Positions 25,364-36,160 of a stretch of 64,000 nucleotides of DNA are shown piece by piece. A program made the position numbers and the translations under genes. Every line of letters starts with the position of its first letter. Positions within the stretch are counted from its first letter, which is position 1. The notes under the pieces were generated by a model. The model did not search any database and was not told where the DNA came from. It saw only the letters and a program-made list of their open reading frames with translations. This stretch comes from Ophiodon elongatus (taxonomy: Eukaryota; Chordata; Actinopteri; Perciformes; Hexagrammidae): positions 2,669,501-2,733,500 of the forward strand of contig JACSYO010002116.1 in assembly GCA_016806645.1 (NCBI GenBank), given 5' to 3'.

Positions 25364-25377
25364 CCAATAGGGGGCAG
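25364..25377 (+). promoter_or_regulatory. CTCF-like motif
   Basis: CCAATAGGGGGCAG departs from the CTCF core CCASYAGRKGGCR at one position. It is a motif match only, in intron 8. Confidence 0.3.
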
Positions 25378-25456
25378 CACCTCTTGATCCATGCGAGCAA
25401 GTCGGTGCAAGTGCAGTGTGGACCGAGAGGAAGGATGCCTCTCTGTTTCAGCCACA

Positions 25457-25499
25457 CAGTCAGTCAGTCAGTCAGTCAGCCAGGCAGGCAGGCAGGCAG
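25457..25499. repeat. Compound (CAGT)n(CAGG)n tetranucleotide repeat
   Basis: About six CAGT units pass directly into about five CAGG units, a one-base substitution array. Confidence 0.93.
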
Positions 25500-25931
25500 A
25501 CACATATCTAAAGCTTCTCGCCCAGTGAACTCCCGAGGAAGAATGTGTTGCTAATTTAAAGCACGCTGTCTGCCTGCTAGTTGTCAGAGCACTGTGGAGG
25601 ACATGGCTGGAATTACATTTTATGACCGCTCCTCCTTTTCTCACGTCTCTGTTTGTTAAAGGTGACTTAAACAAAGCCAGCAATTGTTGTTGATGCATGT
25701 TAAATTAGTTTGTTATGGAGCTGAGCCTGGGAGGGAGAACGAAAAAAGATCTCAACTTGTGAGAGCACACGCGTTTATGCAGAGGGATGGTGTATTAAAG
25801 TTATTAGACAAAGACGTGTTCAACTGGGCGGTTGACAATAGCTTTTTTACGGGGCGTCACTCTGCTGCTTTGAAGAGTGTGGTGAAGAGAGGAAGAAAGG
25901 GATGGGTTGGGGTAACCTGTAAAGAACACAA

Positions 25932-25934
<3 letters not shown>

Positions 25935-25970
<36 letters not shown>
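25935..25970. repeat. (CA)18 microsatellite
   Basis: A clean CA run in intron 8, just left of the EBF-type dyad at 25993. Confidence 0.93.
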
Positions 25971-25974
<4 letters not shown>

Positions 25975-25992
25975 CACACGAAACACACGGGA

Positions 25993-26002
25993 TCCCATGG
26001 GA
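25993..26002. promoter_or_regulatory. Perfect EBF-type dyad motif in intron 8
   Basis: TCCCATGGGA fits the palindromic EBF/COE recognition core TCCCNNGGGA exactly. Function is inferred from the motif alone. Confidence 0.35.
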
Positions 26003-26686
26003 GAGGGGGAACATGGAGGCGAGGGCTCAACCTCTTTAATTGCTCCCCTCATTAAGAAACTGGTTGCTAGGCGATCCACACCTATCGTGTCATAAACGTG
26101 AAACACACAAACAGAACGTCAGCGAACATAATGACTTTGGTGCTCCGGGCAGGACTTTAATTATTTGATTTTGTTCTCCAGTAGAGGAGTCATTAATAAA
26201 GACAAAAACAAATAGATTAGCTTTTTCCCCCACTAGGACTGGAGAGCACTGAGATATATTAATTGTCTAGTCTTTTTTTTTATTAGTCGTTGTTATATTA
26301 AACATTACATTTGCTTTTGGTGATAGAACCATTAATGCCCATTAATGTGTAGAGAAGCTTGTTTTAGTCAGTGGTGTATATAAACTGTTTGCCCAGCCAT
26401 AATTGGCTCTTGAAATCTGAAGATAAGCAATTTGCACAATTGGCCCAAGTCAGTTTTCTCCTTCTTTTTTTTTTTCTCACAATCTTTCAGCTGCATGTGC
26501 TCCCATCTGCGAGTGGAGGCCATGAGGGTCATAAGGTTATGTTTAGTGCATTTTACTTTTGGGATTTCCCATGGTTTGGTGGTCCTTCTTTTCTCTCTTT
26601 TGGCTGAGCAGGCAATCAGTCTATCATATGGAATCAGTTGGAAGAAAAACAGTAAGTTCTGTTTTTCTCATAGGCCGCCCCCCCTC

Positions 26687-26708
26687 CACACACACACACA
26701 CACACACA
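26687..26708. repeat. (CA)11 microsatellite
   Basis: A short CA run followed by a C/T-rich block, in intron 8. Confidence 0.85.
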
Positions 26709-27194
26709 TGCACACACCGTCAACCCACCCTTCCCTCCCCCCTCCTTTCTCTCTTTCTCTTTCCTCCCCCTGTTTCAGCTCACTCACAGCTAAATCTGCA
26801 GAACCCAATGACAGGAAATTGACCTCACAGCCAAATTCTTAAGCAATTTGATCATGTTTCACAAAGGGCTTTTAGGACAAATGTAGGTGCATTAGGAGAC
26901 TGGAAGTAGTATAACATTTAAAAATTGTGAATTAGCCTGAGTATTTTCCTCATCATTAGTGATATCGACATGATAAATACACAGAGTAATGTACACTATT
27001 TCCAGTCAGGGCACAGCAAAAGGTATGATGCAGGCAAAAAGCAACTTAAAAAGTAAAAATGAAAGTGATGGAGGAATAAAAAAATGCTAAGGGACTAAAA
27101 GCAACTAGGTCTGTGATTAGTGAAATGGGTGGATGTCTAAAAGAAACTATGAAAGGGGAGCATAGCAAATTATAGGATGTAAAAATGTGCCTAC

Positions 27195-27336
27195 CATTCT
27201 CCAAATAAGGAGGCGTACCTTCTGAAGGGTCAAGTCTGCGAGCCCTTCGCCCATGCTTGGAATTGTTGTGTACGAACATGTTGTCAGAAACAGCCAGGAC
27301 ATGGCCGTCCACATTGACGGTCGTCGATACGACAAC
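27195..27336 (-). CDS. ebf3: ebf3 exon 8: end of DNA-binding domain and nuclear localisation motif
   Basis: The 142-nt exon starts in phase 0 with VVVSTTVNVDGHVLAVSDNM, continues FVHNNSKHGRRARRLDPSEG and TPPYLEN, and ends with the first base of an Ala codon. The basic KHGRRARR segment is the family's nuclear-localisation-type motif at the end of the DNA-binding domain. The acceptor is TTGCAG and the donor is AATG/GTAGGC. A second in-frame donor lies upstream (GAAG/GTACGC, exon end at 27219). Using it removes 24 nt (8 residues, GTPPYLEN) and joins SE directly to ATPCIK. Human EBF3 has an equivalent short form lacking nine residues here, so both ends are likely used. Confidence 0.97.
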
Positions 27337-29421
27337 CTGCAACAGAAGTGAAGGTGAAACATGCAATTTAATACATTGTGAGATCAAAATCAAGACAAGA
27401 GAAGAATAGTTTCACAGACATTCTCATTAATGGTGTGGGGTACAGGGGATACATGAATGCTTCAGAAACTCAGCTGTGTCCAGGTACAGGCCTGTGTGCT
27501 ATTGATTGCTATTGTCAAACCTCTGAAGCGGTTGTTCTCTTTGGACATATCACATTACAGTTCCCCTGCTTCTCAGCCATTTTGTTTTAGCTTTTTAGTG
27601 TCTTGCATTTGTGTACAGCTAATTGACTTTTCAATCACTAAAATACCATTTCCGTTTACTGTCATCATAGCCCAAGCTCAGAATTATTGATCAGCTTGTC
27701 CATCTATTTGAGGATGGAAGGCCTCCCTTTTAAATTTTTACTGGAGTCATTAGCAACTGAACCATGCTCCATCCCATCACTCAACAAACATTTTACTAGG
27801 ATCGGATTCCAAGCCGCACTCCATATTTCATAATGCTTATTTTTGTTGTTGTTTTTTGGCTACCACATCTCCAAACAGTGAGCCGCATTTGAATGGCCAA
27901 AGTGTTTCTGAGCCGGAAACAGAGAGCCCCTCTCAGGTTTGCTTCGCCGGTAAGTGACCTCGGTGTAGCAGTGGAATTTAGGGGGGCGCTTTTTTTGGTT
28001 GGTTTGGGAGGGTTGGGGGCTGTAAGGGAGAGGAGGAGGGGAGAGAAGGGGAAGTGAAAGAGCTCCATTCTTGTGAGCAGGTTCAGAGCTGGGCCAAGCT
28101 GAGGATGATGGATTGGGCCCTCTCTGGCCTCCAGCTGGTTTTTGGGGGTAATAAGTGGAGTGGAAGGCATGCAGAATACACAACTTTGGCCAGAGAAACA
28201 CCTATGGCGGAGCATCTGGGAAATCTATTTAGGAGAAAATGGCATACTAACTGTTGGGACTGAAGACGGAGGATGATCATCAGCGAAAAAAAATCTTGTT
28301 ATTTTTAACTTAATGTTCATGTTTTAGTTTCACAAAAAAAAGAAAGAAACTTAGTTCTGGCATTCCTTTTGACACACGGGAGTGAGAGGTGAAAACTCTT
28401 GGTGGCTGTCATGCATCAGTCCACATTCACCCTGAGGGAAGATTTGAGGAGGCAGGGGAGGTCTGATGGTGGTGACATCAGGAGGGGACACCCTGTCTTG
28501 TCTGTTTCATGTCTAGGTTTCCTCCTGGAGGATGCTGACTTGTGTGTCTATCACAGAACAGTGCTGTCAGTGACGGACGCCCACCTGTAGTTTGTCGCTA
28601 TATCCTGATAGGACAAATCACACTAAACTCTCACTCTTTCACCTTGACCTAGTGGGCTGCTTGTGGTGAAAGTGTCTGGGTAGAATGGATGGGCGGTCGG
28701 ACACATGGATCAGCGCGGGTGAGGGTAGGGGGGCTCAATAATTTCAAAGCTCAACTACTTGACACATTAGAAGCGAGAGGGTTAAAGAAGCAGTAAAAGT
28801 TCTCAACGGTCATGTCCTTTTCGTGTAAATCGCAGCATTTTGTCAGCCCGCAATAATGATGGTTTTCAGATGGCTTAAGATGGTTTTCATTGCCTATACA
28901 GTGAACTGCATATGTGTGAGTTTAAGTATATGCATATGTGGGTAAGAATGAGAGAGAGATGTAGAGAAAGCAAATATGTGCACTTCTAGCTTACACGGGC
29001 ATCCATCCATATGTGTGTGGGTGTGTGTGTGTGTGTATGTGTGTCTGCACGCTTTCGCATATGTGTGTATAAGAAGGTATGCGTTTCCGCTGCCAGACAG
29101 ATCCTGAGTTAACACTGTTGTTACATGTGGTTGGATCGTCCTCCCCTCTGCGCTGAGGCTCAGAAAACTGTCAGGAACACGATTGATGGCACTCTAAAAT
29201 CCTATATCCTTATTTGTGTCAGATGCTATTCCCTAATAAATATTCTGTCCAGAGCACACAGGACACAACATCGCTTTCTCTCTCTTTCTGGGTTCAATTG
29301 TTTTCATATGTGTGTCAATGTAACTTAGTGTAGAGCAATTGTGAGTTTGTACACCTGTGTGTCTGCAAAAAGAGAGACAGACAGAGGATGGTGTGGGGAA
29401 TCTGTGTGAGACTTCAGTCAC
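27337..29421 (-). other. ebf3: ebf3 intron 7, 2.1 kb
   Basis: This intron contains an interrupted GT microsatellite at about 29012-29044 and otherwise unique sequence. No exon or RNA gene is seen. A G-rich stretch at about 27975-28050 reads as open frames in several phases, but these have no recognisable protein similarity. Confidence 0.85.
29012..29044. repeat. Interrupted (GT)n microsatellite
   Basis: A short GT repeat in intron 7. Confidence 0.8.
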
Positions 29422-29503
29422 CTGGAATCTGCGCATGTCTCTTGGATTCCCTGCATTCTTCAGACAGTTCTGATTGCACTTGAGGAAGAACTTTAGGAAG
29501 AAT
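29422..29503 (-). CDS. ebf3: ebf3 exon 7: DNA-binding domain core
   Basis: The 82-nt exon completes the split Arg185 codon and encodes FFLKFFLKCNQNCLKNAGNP followed by RDMRRFQ, ending in phase 0. The acceptor is CTCTTTCAG and the donor is CAG/GTGACT. The sequence appears identical to the mammalian EBF segment for residues 185-212, as expected for this nearly invariant part of the COE DNA-binding domain. It includes Lys193, Asn197 and Arg209, which are mutated in human EBF3 syndrome. Confidence 0.98.
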
Positions 29504-31100
29504 CTGAAAGAGAGCACAAAACAAAAGCAAGGGCCGTTAATTACACCTTTTAAATGACAAAGTTGTGGAAAGATTACGAAAACGCTCCCACATCTGACCC
29601 ATTCATTAGAAACAAACATGACATTGCACTATTTCGGTGTGTGGGAAGTCGCCGTATTTCATTCTCTCAAAATCAAGAGCATCAGTCTCTTTCTCATCTC
29701 ATCCCTTCACCTGAGTTCATGGGTCTTTCCCAACACCCATCTGCCACTAACATACAGGAAGTCACTTGATATTCCACCCACCTCTTTAATCCCAGGACAC
29801 CCCCTGTGCAATTAAAGTACTCCTGTTCAATAGGGAAGCAAATGAGGCCCACCTGTGACCAGGTCTTGTTTGAAGAGCATCAGGGATAAAGGACCTAACA
29901 AGGTGGGAGCGCGCCACAAAACTTATAGTCCTGTCAGGCAATTAGGCGGACACTCCTGGGACCACCGCATGCCACGCACACACACACAGACACACAACGC
30001 ATACGCACACCCATGCACTTGTGGGTGGGTGAGGCAATTATGCCACAAATTACAACCTGGCTAATCGTCTCTGAACAAATGTCACGTCTGAGTGAGATCT
30101 GGGCTTGGTTAGTTTGTACGCCGCCTTCCTCTCCTTCTCTCAGGTGTCGCAAAATGTATTGATAAAGCCTCGCGTTGAGAGCTGTATATCAGATGTGGCC
30201 TCGCAGACGTGGAATAGTTAAAAAGAGAAAGATTAACAACAGGGCCAATAATAAAATATGTCTCAGATGTAGCCTATTGTGTACATTTTTACACAACCAC
30301 ACAGAATAAACAATGAAATTGACTTGTTTTTGTAAATTCTCCCCAAAGAATCATGACTGATTGTGCCTTTGCTTTCTCCGATTCATTATAAATACCACGC
30401 GGAGATATTTATTTTTCATCACATTGCACTTGCATTGCTATATGCAATATTGTGGTTTCCATTGTAATACTACCTTGGCTCACAGAATCACAGCGGCTCA
30501 TTGGATTACCATAGATTGCACCATAGATTGCATGGCCATTTCATTCCGCTAAATACAGTGGCTTGTGTGGCCTGTGAGGACGCTTTCACAACACTTAAGA
30601 CTTCTCGTTCACCCAGTGGGATCCTGGCCAGGCCATAAATCAGAGTCTGAAATGACCCTTCTAACCCTGGCCACATTAACACATGCACTGGTCATTTAGA
30701 AGTGTTCTTCGATAGACTCCTATACCTTGTGCTCCGCCGAGGGCCCAGGAGGGAGAGGAGAGGTGAGAAAATATTTTCACTCCACATCCAAGGAGCTTTG
30801 GCTTGGACATCAATAAAAGACGTTTTAACCCATGCCAGAATGCTGATTGCCTGTCGGTGTGTGGTGAGGCCATAAAAAACCTGACTTGTCATTAGTGCAT
30901 TTCGCTTGATTGTGTTCACTGTGTTTTCGGGTTGCATCTGTTGGCTGATCATCAAAATGACCATTATGTACTCTAATTCCCTGACCCTGTTTTTATTTCC
31001 CCAAAGAGTCATAATGTAGAGCAGCAGACATCTGCGGAAAGCAGACCTGAAATACGACTTTTATTTGTCTGTCGCCTCTCATACAGATTGGGTAAGGCCA

Positions 31101-31163
31101 GTGTGTGTGTGTGTGTGTGTGTGTGTGTAGGTGTGTGTGTGCATGTGTGTGTGTAGGTGTGTG

Positions 31164-31248
<85 letters not shown>
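31101..31248. repeat. Compound (GT)n microsatellite, 148 nt
   Basis: GT repeat with several GTAG, GCAT and GTCT interruptions in intron 6. A perfect 18-bp palindrome follows at 31291. Confidence 0.93.
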
Positions 31249-31250
<2 letters not shown>

Positions 31251-33433
31251 ATACGTTCGTGCACATCTACACGGGTATGTGTGCGTGTGAGCATGTGCAT
31301 GCACATGCATCATCCGCTGGTAGACAATTTATGTCGGAGCAAGAGATAGAATACATTTCCTCGGCAATGCATTGACTTCATAAAAGAAACACATTACTTT
31401 CAGAGTTAGACTTGTCTCTTGTCTTGGATACTTTAATGCTTTTACATACTATTTCTACTACAGCGAAACCAAAAGTTCAGAAACAATAAACACAAGAAAT
31501 TGAGTGCCCACGCTATCATAAAGTGGCTCCTTTATGTTTACTGTTATGAAGGCAATTAAGCACAATTTCTCTACTAAAAAGATAAGCTTAATTTTCATAG
31601 TCCACAGCAGTGGCAGTACTATAGCATCCATTACATTTGAGTTGGTTAAGATTCTCCATGAGCACGGTGCAAATTGGTCCTTGGTGAGAAGGAGAGCAAT
31701 TAAGACAAGGCCCCACTCTCTCTCTTTTACTTCTTAAATATCTACAGAAGTTTGTGCTGGTGTTTTGGCACGCACGGAGACAAAAGGAGGTTGTTTAATT
31801 GTTTTTTAATGGGATATCAAGTCGTCGCTGCCATTAGATGTTGGCAATGGAGGGCAAAGGGGGATAGAGAGAAAGAATGAACTGCAATTAGGTTTGATTA
31901 AAGCTATCCTTCTCAATAATCAGCTGTTCTGACAGGACAGGGGGACCCTGGTGGCCGCTGAGATGGAGGAAGGTGTTGAGTGATATTAAGGCCAATGAAG
32001 GGGATATTAACATGGCTAATTAAAGCTCTTCCAAAGCCGGGAGAGGAGGCTCTCAGTGGACCGCACTGGATGAAATAATCGGCCAAGGCAGCTATCAGTT
32101 GGAGGAGGGAGAGAAAGGGAGTGCGGGAAGGGGTGGGGTGTAGTCCATCTGAGGGATGGGGGGAGTAGAGGGAGGGATAGTGGGAGGCGTAAAGGAAAAC
32201 TATGAAGTGTGAAGAAAGACAAAGAGGAAGACATCGACAGGCATATAGAGAAAGACTTCCAGGGCAGCCACGGAAGCTCATTTTGACATCAGCCCTCTCT
32301 GCCTGCATGCCTGAAGTCTGCCAGTATAACTAAGACCTGACATCAGCTTTTATCTCCGACAGCCAGTCATACAGGTCCACAAATCAACGTTAAAACAATC
32401 CTGCTCATGCCTTGGTCTAAGGCAATTAATACGATTCTCCTGTAGTACCTCCATGCGCGCCCACTGCCGAAGCTACTAATCATGCCATAATGATTTCTCT
32501 CCCTCTGGTCAAAGGGGAAATAGATTGTCTCTTTAGTAATGCAGCAGGCTCGGTGCCTTCCACTCCCTGGCTTCACAGACCCGGTAATTGAGGAGAAAAA
32601 GGCCGACTTTGGCACTTTGACTGATTTGAGGGCTGCTAGACCCTCTTATCTTTACTCTGATCATTTTAGGCTGACACTCAAAGGAAGACCCATCGCCCTA
32701 ATTCTAGCTCACCCTCTCCCATCATCAAACAGAGGGGAAATAGAAAAAAAAGAAGAGAGAAGGGAAAAAAACAAACAGGCAGGGTGAGTAAGGCCTTCTC
32801 TCATTTAAATGGCCAACTTAATTGCAGGGTTGATGTCACTCATGCATAAATGTCCATCCCTTTGATTTAAGCGAAGAGGGCAAATAAGGATAATGTTGTA
32901 TTATTAAGGAGGCTATAGCACTCCTGTCAATTTTATTCATCTTTTTTAACTATTCATTTTCAGATTTGTATTATTTTTAATGACTTGTAAGAAATTCAAA
33001 GTTCAGTCTGAGCTACAGTATTTGAAATTATGTTCACTCGCTAGTTTCTTAAATTACACACATGGGGGATATCTTTTTTTTCTCTTCAATAGTACACCTT
33101 ATTGTACAAAAGCGCTTCCCCTTATTTGTTTAGGCCGTTACACAATACACTGACAGATGGCCACAGTATCTGTAAGAGTCAGACAATCTGCTGACACAAG
33201 ATCTCTACGCTGAGATAGTAGTACACGGGTCAATAGCGTATCGGATTTCCAAAACGCCGGGGTCTTAATGTCAAGCCTCCTGCCTTTCCTACCTACTGCT
33301 CCAGTTATTAGGCACTCCACTGAACTGCATTCAGATTCCTGTTGTGACAAGGCGGAGCAGGTAAAACGAGAAATAGAGACACTTATAGATCTTAATCTTC
33401 CCGAGCACTTATTTATGCAACTGAGTGGTCTTG

Positions 33434-33580
33434 GATATATATATATATAGATATATGTATATACATATATATGCATATATATATATGCATGTATATACAT
33501 ATATATGCATATATATATTCATATATCTATATACGTTTATATATATATATATATATAAAAAAAAAATATATATATATATG
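33434..33580. repeat. AT-rich alternating purine-pyrimidine tract
   Basis: About 147 nt almost entirely of AT dinucleotides with periodic GC, GT and AC steps and one A10 run. The segment GTATATACATATATATGCAT occurs twice about 33 nt apart. It is highly self-complementary. Confidence 0.9.
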
Positions 33581-34038
33581 TCAGTTAAGTCCGTGAGAGG
33601 CCGAGCCGAGCCGCGTGGCCATTCCTGTCGTATTCTGGTTCGCCGCTGTCTTCTCTCGTCAAGCAGAGCTGTTTTTCTCGCCTTAGCTGAAGTAAACCAC
33701 AGCACATTAACAATATTTGCTCTACCCCTGTACAAGCGCCGAGGGACCAGACCCACAGATCCTATCACTTCTTTATCAGGGAACAAGTGCCTCACTATCC
33801 AACCTTATTGGGTTTGGGAGATTAACCCCTTCCACTCACGGGCTCGGCCCATCTCCTCCGAGAGCAGCAAGGCAGATGTCACTGTGATTATTATTGTTCG
33901 ACATGAAATATCCCAACTACATGTCTCTGAGAATTTATTAGGTATTTCCAAGGCCTTTTTTTGATTTTATTTCTTTATTTCTTTCAGCTGCTATTGTCAG
34001 TTCATTTTGTTGTTTCATATTTCATATTTTTGTTGGTG

Positions 34039-34040
<2 letters not shown>

Positions 34041-34071
<31 letters not shown>

Positions 34072-34072
34072 G
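34041..34072. repeat. (GT)n microsatellite
   Basis: About 15 GT units in intron 6. Confidence 0.9.
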
Positions 34073-34332
34073 TGGGGGTGTCACAAATAATTTATGTGCC
34101 TCCTCTTCACCCTAAGATGTAGCTGTGTCCCTCCATTCATCCCTCTTTACCCTCTCCTCCACCATCCCCCTTTTCTCTCTAATGGGCAGAGTGGCATTGA
34201 CATTATTTCACTTGAGGATCCCTCACTCTGTCAATCCCTCTTCATTTACTCCATGGCTACAGGACTCATTATGGTATCTCTTCCTCCTCCTCTCTCTTTC
34301 TCTTGTACTCTCACTCATTTTCCTCACCTCCT

Positions 34333-34333
34333 G

Positions 34334-34369
<36 letters not shown>

Positions 34370-34412
34370 TCTCTTTCTCTCTTTCTCTTTCTCCTTCTCT
34401 CGCTCTCTCTCT
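34333..34412. repeat. (CT)n microsatellite
   Basis: A CT repeat of about 80 nt with interruptions, in intron 6, inside a pyrimidine-rich block from about 34280. Confidence 0.9.
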
Positions 34413-35456
34413 GGACACTGTTAGTTTCTTACTTAAGAGAACCGCTCGTCTTCACAAATGGTTTCACGTCCAACCCACTCCAAGCAAGCCCCCACTGATT
34501 CCCTTCAGGCTTTGGTGCAGGTTTACTGTAACAGATTAGACGAACACTCGGAGCTCCTGCTAACTATCCATCACTTGCTAACAGTGGACTAAGGCTGTGT
34601 GCTTTATGCAGCTTTTAGCTCCAGCCCGCCACATACTGCATGTTTAGCCCCGAGCTTTCGCTCTGCCTCTCCCATCCCCTCACATCAAGATACTGCTGAG
34701 GCTGTGTACTGTTGCACGCTGTTCTTTGTTTTACTCTGAATACGCCTTTTCTCTACCAGGACTTTGAACACAATATAATAAGACACGAGACATAAATAAT
34801 TCTGCGTTGTTTTGTCTTGCGTGGCCCTGTTGTAAAAACAAATCAAACACTGGTTGCCGCTATAGAGCCAGCATCATCTGCATCCAAACTGGAATTCATA
34901 AATATTATTGAATCATCAGCGGCACCATAAAACCTGTGTGATGATGATTACTAATAATGACTATGACAGTCTCGTTGATGTTGGTCGTGAGGTTGCTGAG
35001 ACTACAAAAATAATCACGTACATCAACCATGCAGTTCTCGGGAACATTTACTCAGCTCAACAGCTGGACGGCAGAGAGGTGTCTACGGGTTATTTTTGCG
35101 CAGGAGGAGAAATATGGTGCTTTGATTACTGGTCAGCATTGGAGCTCGGGGCCTTGAGGAAATACCAGTCAGCACCTCCGCGCGCGAGTGAGATGGAAGA
35201 TAAGCATATGTTGGAGTAACTGGCTGGGGTGAATAGTAGTATTTAGGGTGTTGGACAGGGGTTCTGGAAGGCCCCAGAGCCGTCCAACAATGAAAGCCAT
35301 ACAGCACCGTCTCTCTCCTGTGGCACCTCTGAGTGATCAAACCCAGGCAAGACGCAGAGGAACGCAGCTGTACAGGCAAGGCCAGCAGGGGGGCTTTGAC
35401 CGTTTACCGACAGCCATGCTGGATCCAGCGGGCCAGTGGGGGCCTATTTGCATGTG

Positions 35457-35460
35457 GGTG

Positions 35461-35493
<33 letters not shown>
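35457..35493. repeat. (GT)n microsatellite
   Basis: A GT repeat in intron 6, just right of an octamer motif. Confidence 0.9.
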
Positions 35494-36044
35494 ATTACAT
35501 ATAGGTCGGTGAGTCAGTGGTTTTGCTGTCTGTCCATGCATGCTCAAATGTATGCGAGTGTATTTCTACACCATATTATTACTAATGTATAATACATACA
35601 TCTAAAGTGGCTGTCAGGACTGGTCAGTCGTCATAAAACATGAGGCAGCCACTCTGACATCGCAGCCACATTAACGTGTTCTCAGAAGGAAAAAAAACAC
35701 CCACTGTGGACTGTCATGTAGGCAGGAGGGGATAGAGACAGAAAGACAGAGAGCGGGTCGGTGCTTAAAGCTAACAGGTAACCTTTCTGTGCACCTAGGA
35801 CAAAGGCAGGGGGAAAAAGAAAATGTCAAATTAAGAGAGGCCAGGCAGAGAGACGTGGCTGCCATATTTGTGTGAAAGCCCAGTGCTGTTGGCAGCAGAG
35901 ATGGCTGCTTTCTGATTCATCTGGGGCCGTATGGCAAAGCTTTGTCAGTCTGTGCGAGGTATAAATAATTCAGGGTGAGAGATGGCAATTACAGGGCCCT
36001 GCACAACCAAAATGAATATTTTATAAGGACTAAAACTGCCCTGG

Positions 36045-36160
36045 AATGAATCACACACATGGAGTCACACACACATACACACACACGCACACACAAGCAT
36101 AAGTGAATGTGTGCACACGCACACGTAAGCACACATGCACCCAAACACACACATACACAA
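36045..36160. repeat. Degenerate CA-rich repeat
   Basis: Interrupted CA and CACG units, an aged microsatellite in intron 6. Confidence 0.75.

Noticed and set aside
25457..25499. Regular short repeats considered as a CRISPR array
   Set aside because: The unit is 4 nt with no spacers, in a vertebrate genome; it is a microsatellite.
31101..31313. Long Cys-Val and His-Thr open frames around GT arrays (also at 4406, 24971, 58179 and 58562)
   Set aside because: GT/CA repeats lack stop codons in most frames, so these are repeat artefacts.
33425..33964. 179-codon open frame rich in Tyr and Ile
   Set aside because: It is the translation of the AT dinucleotide tract and its flank, not a gene.
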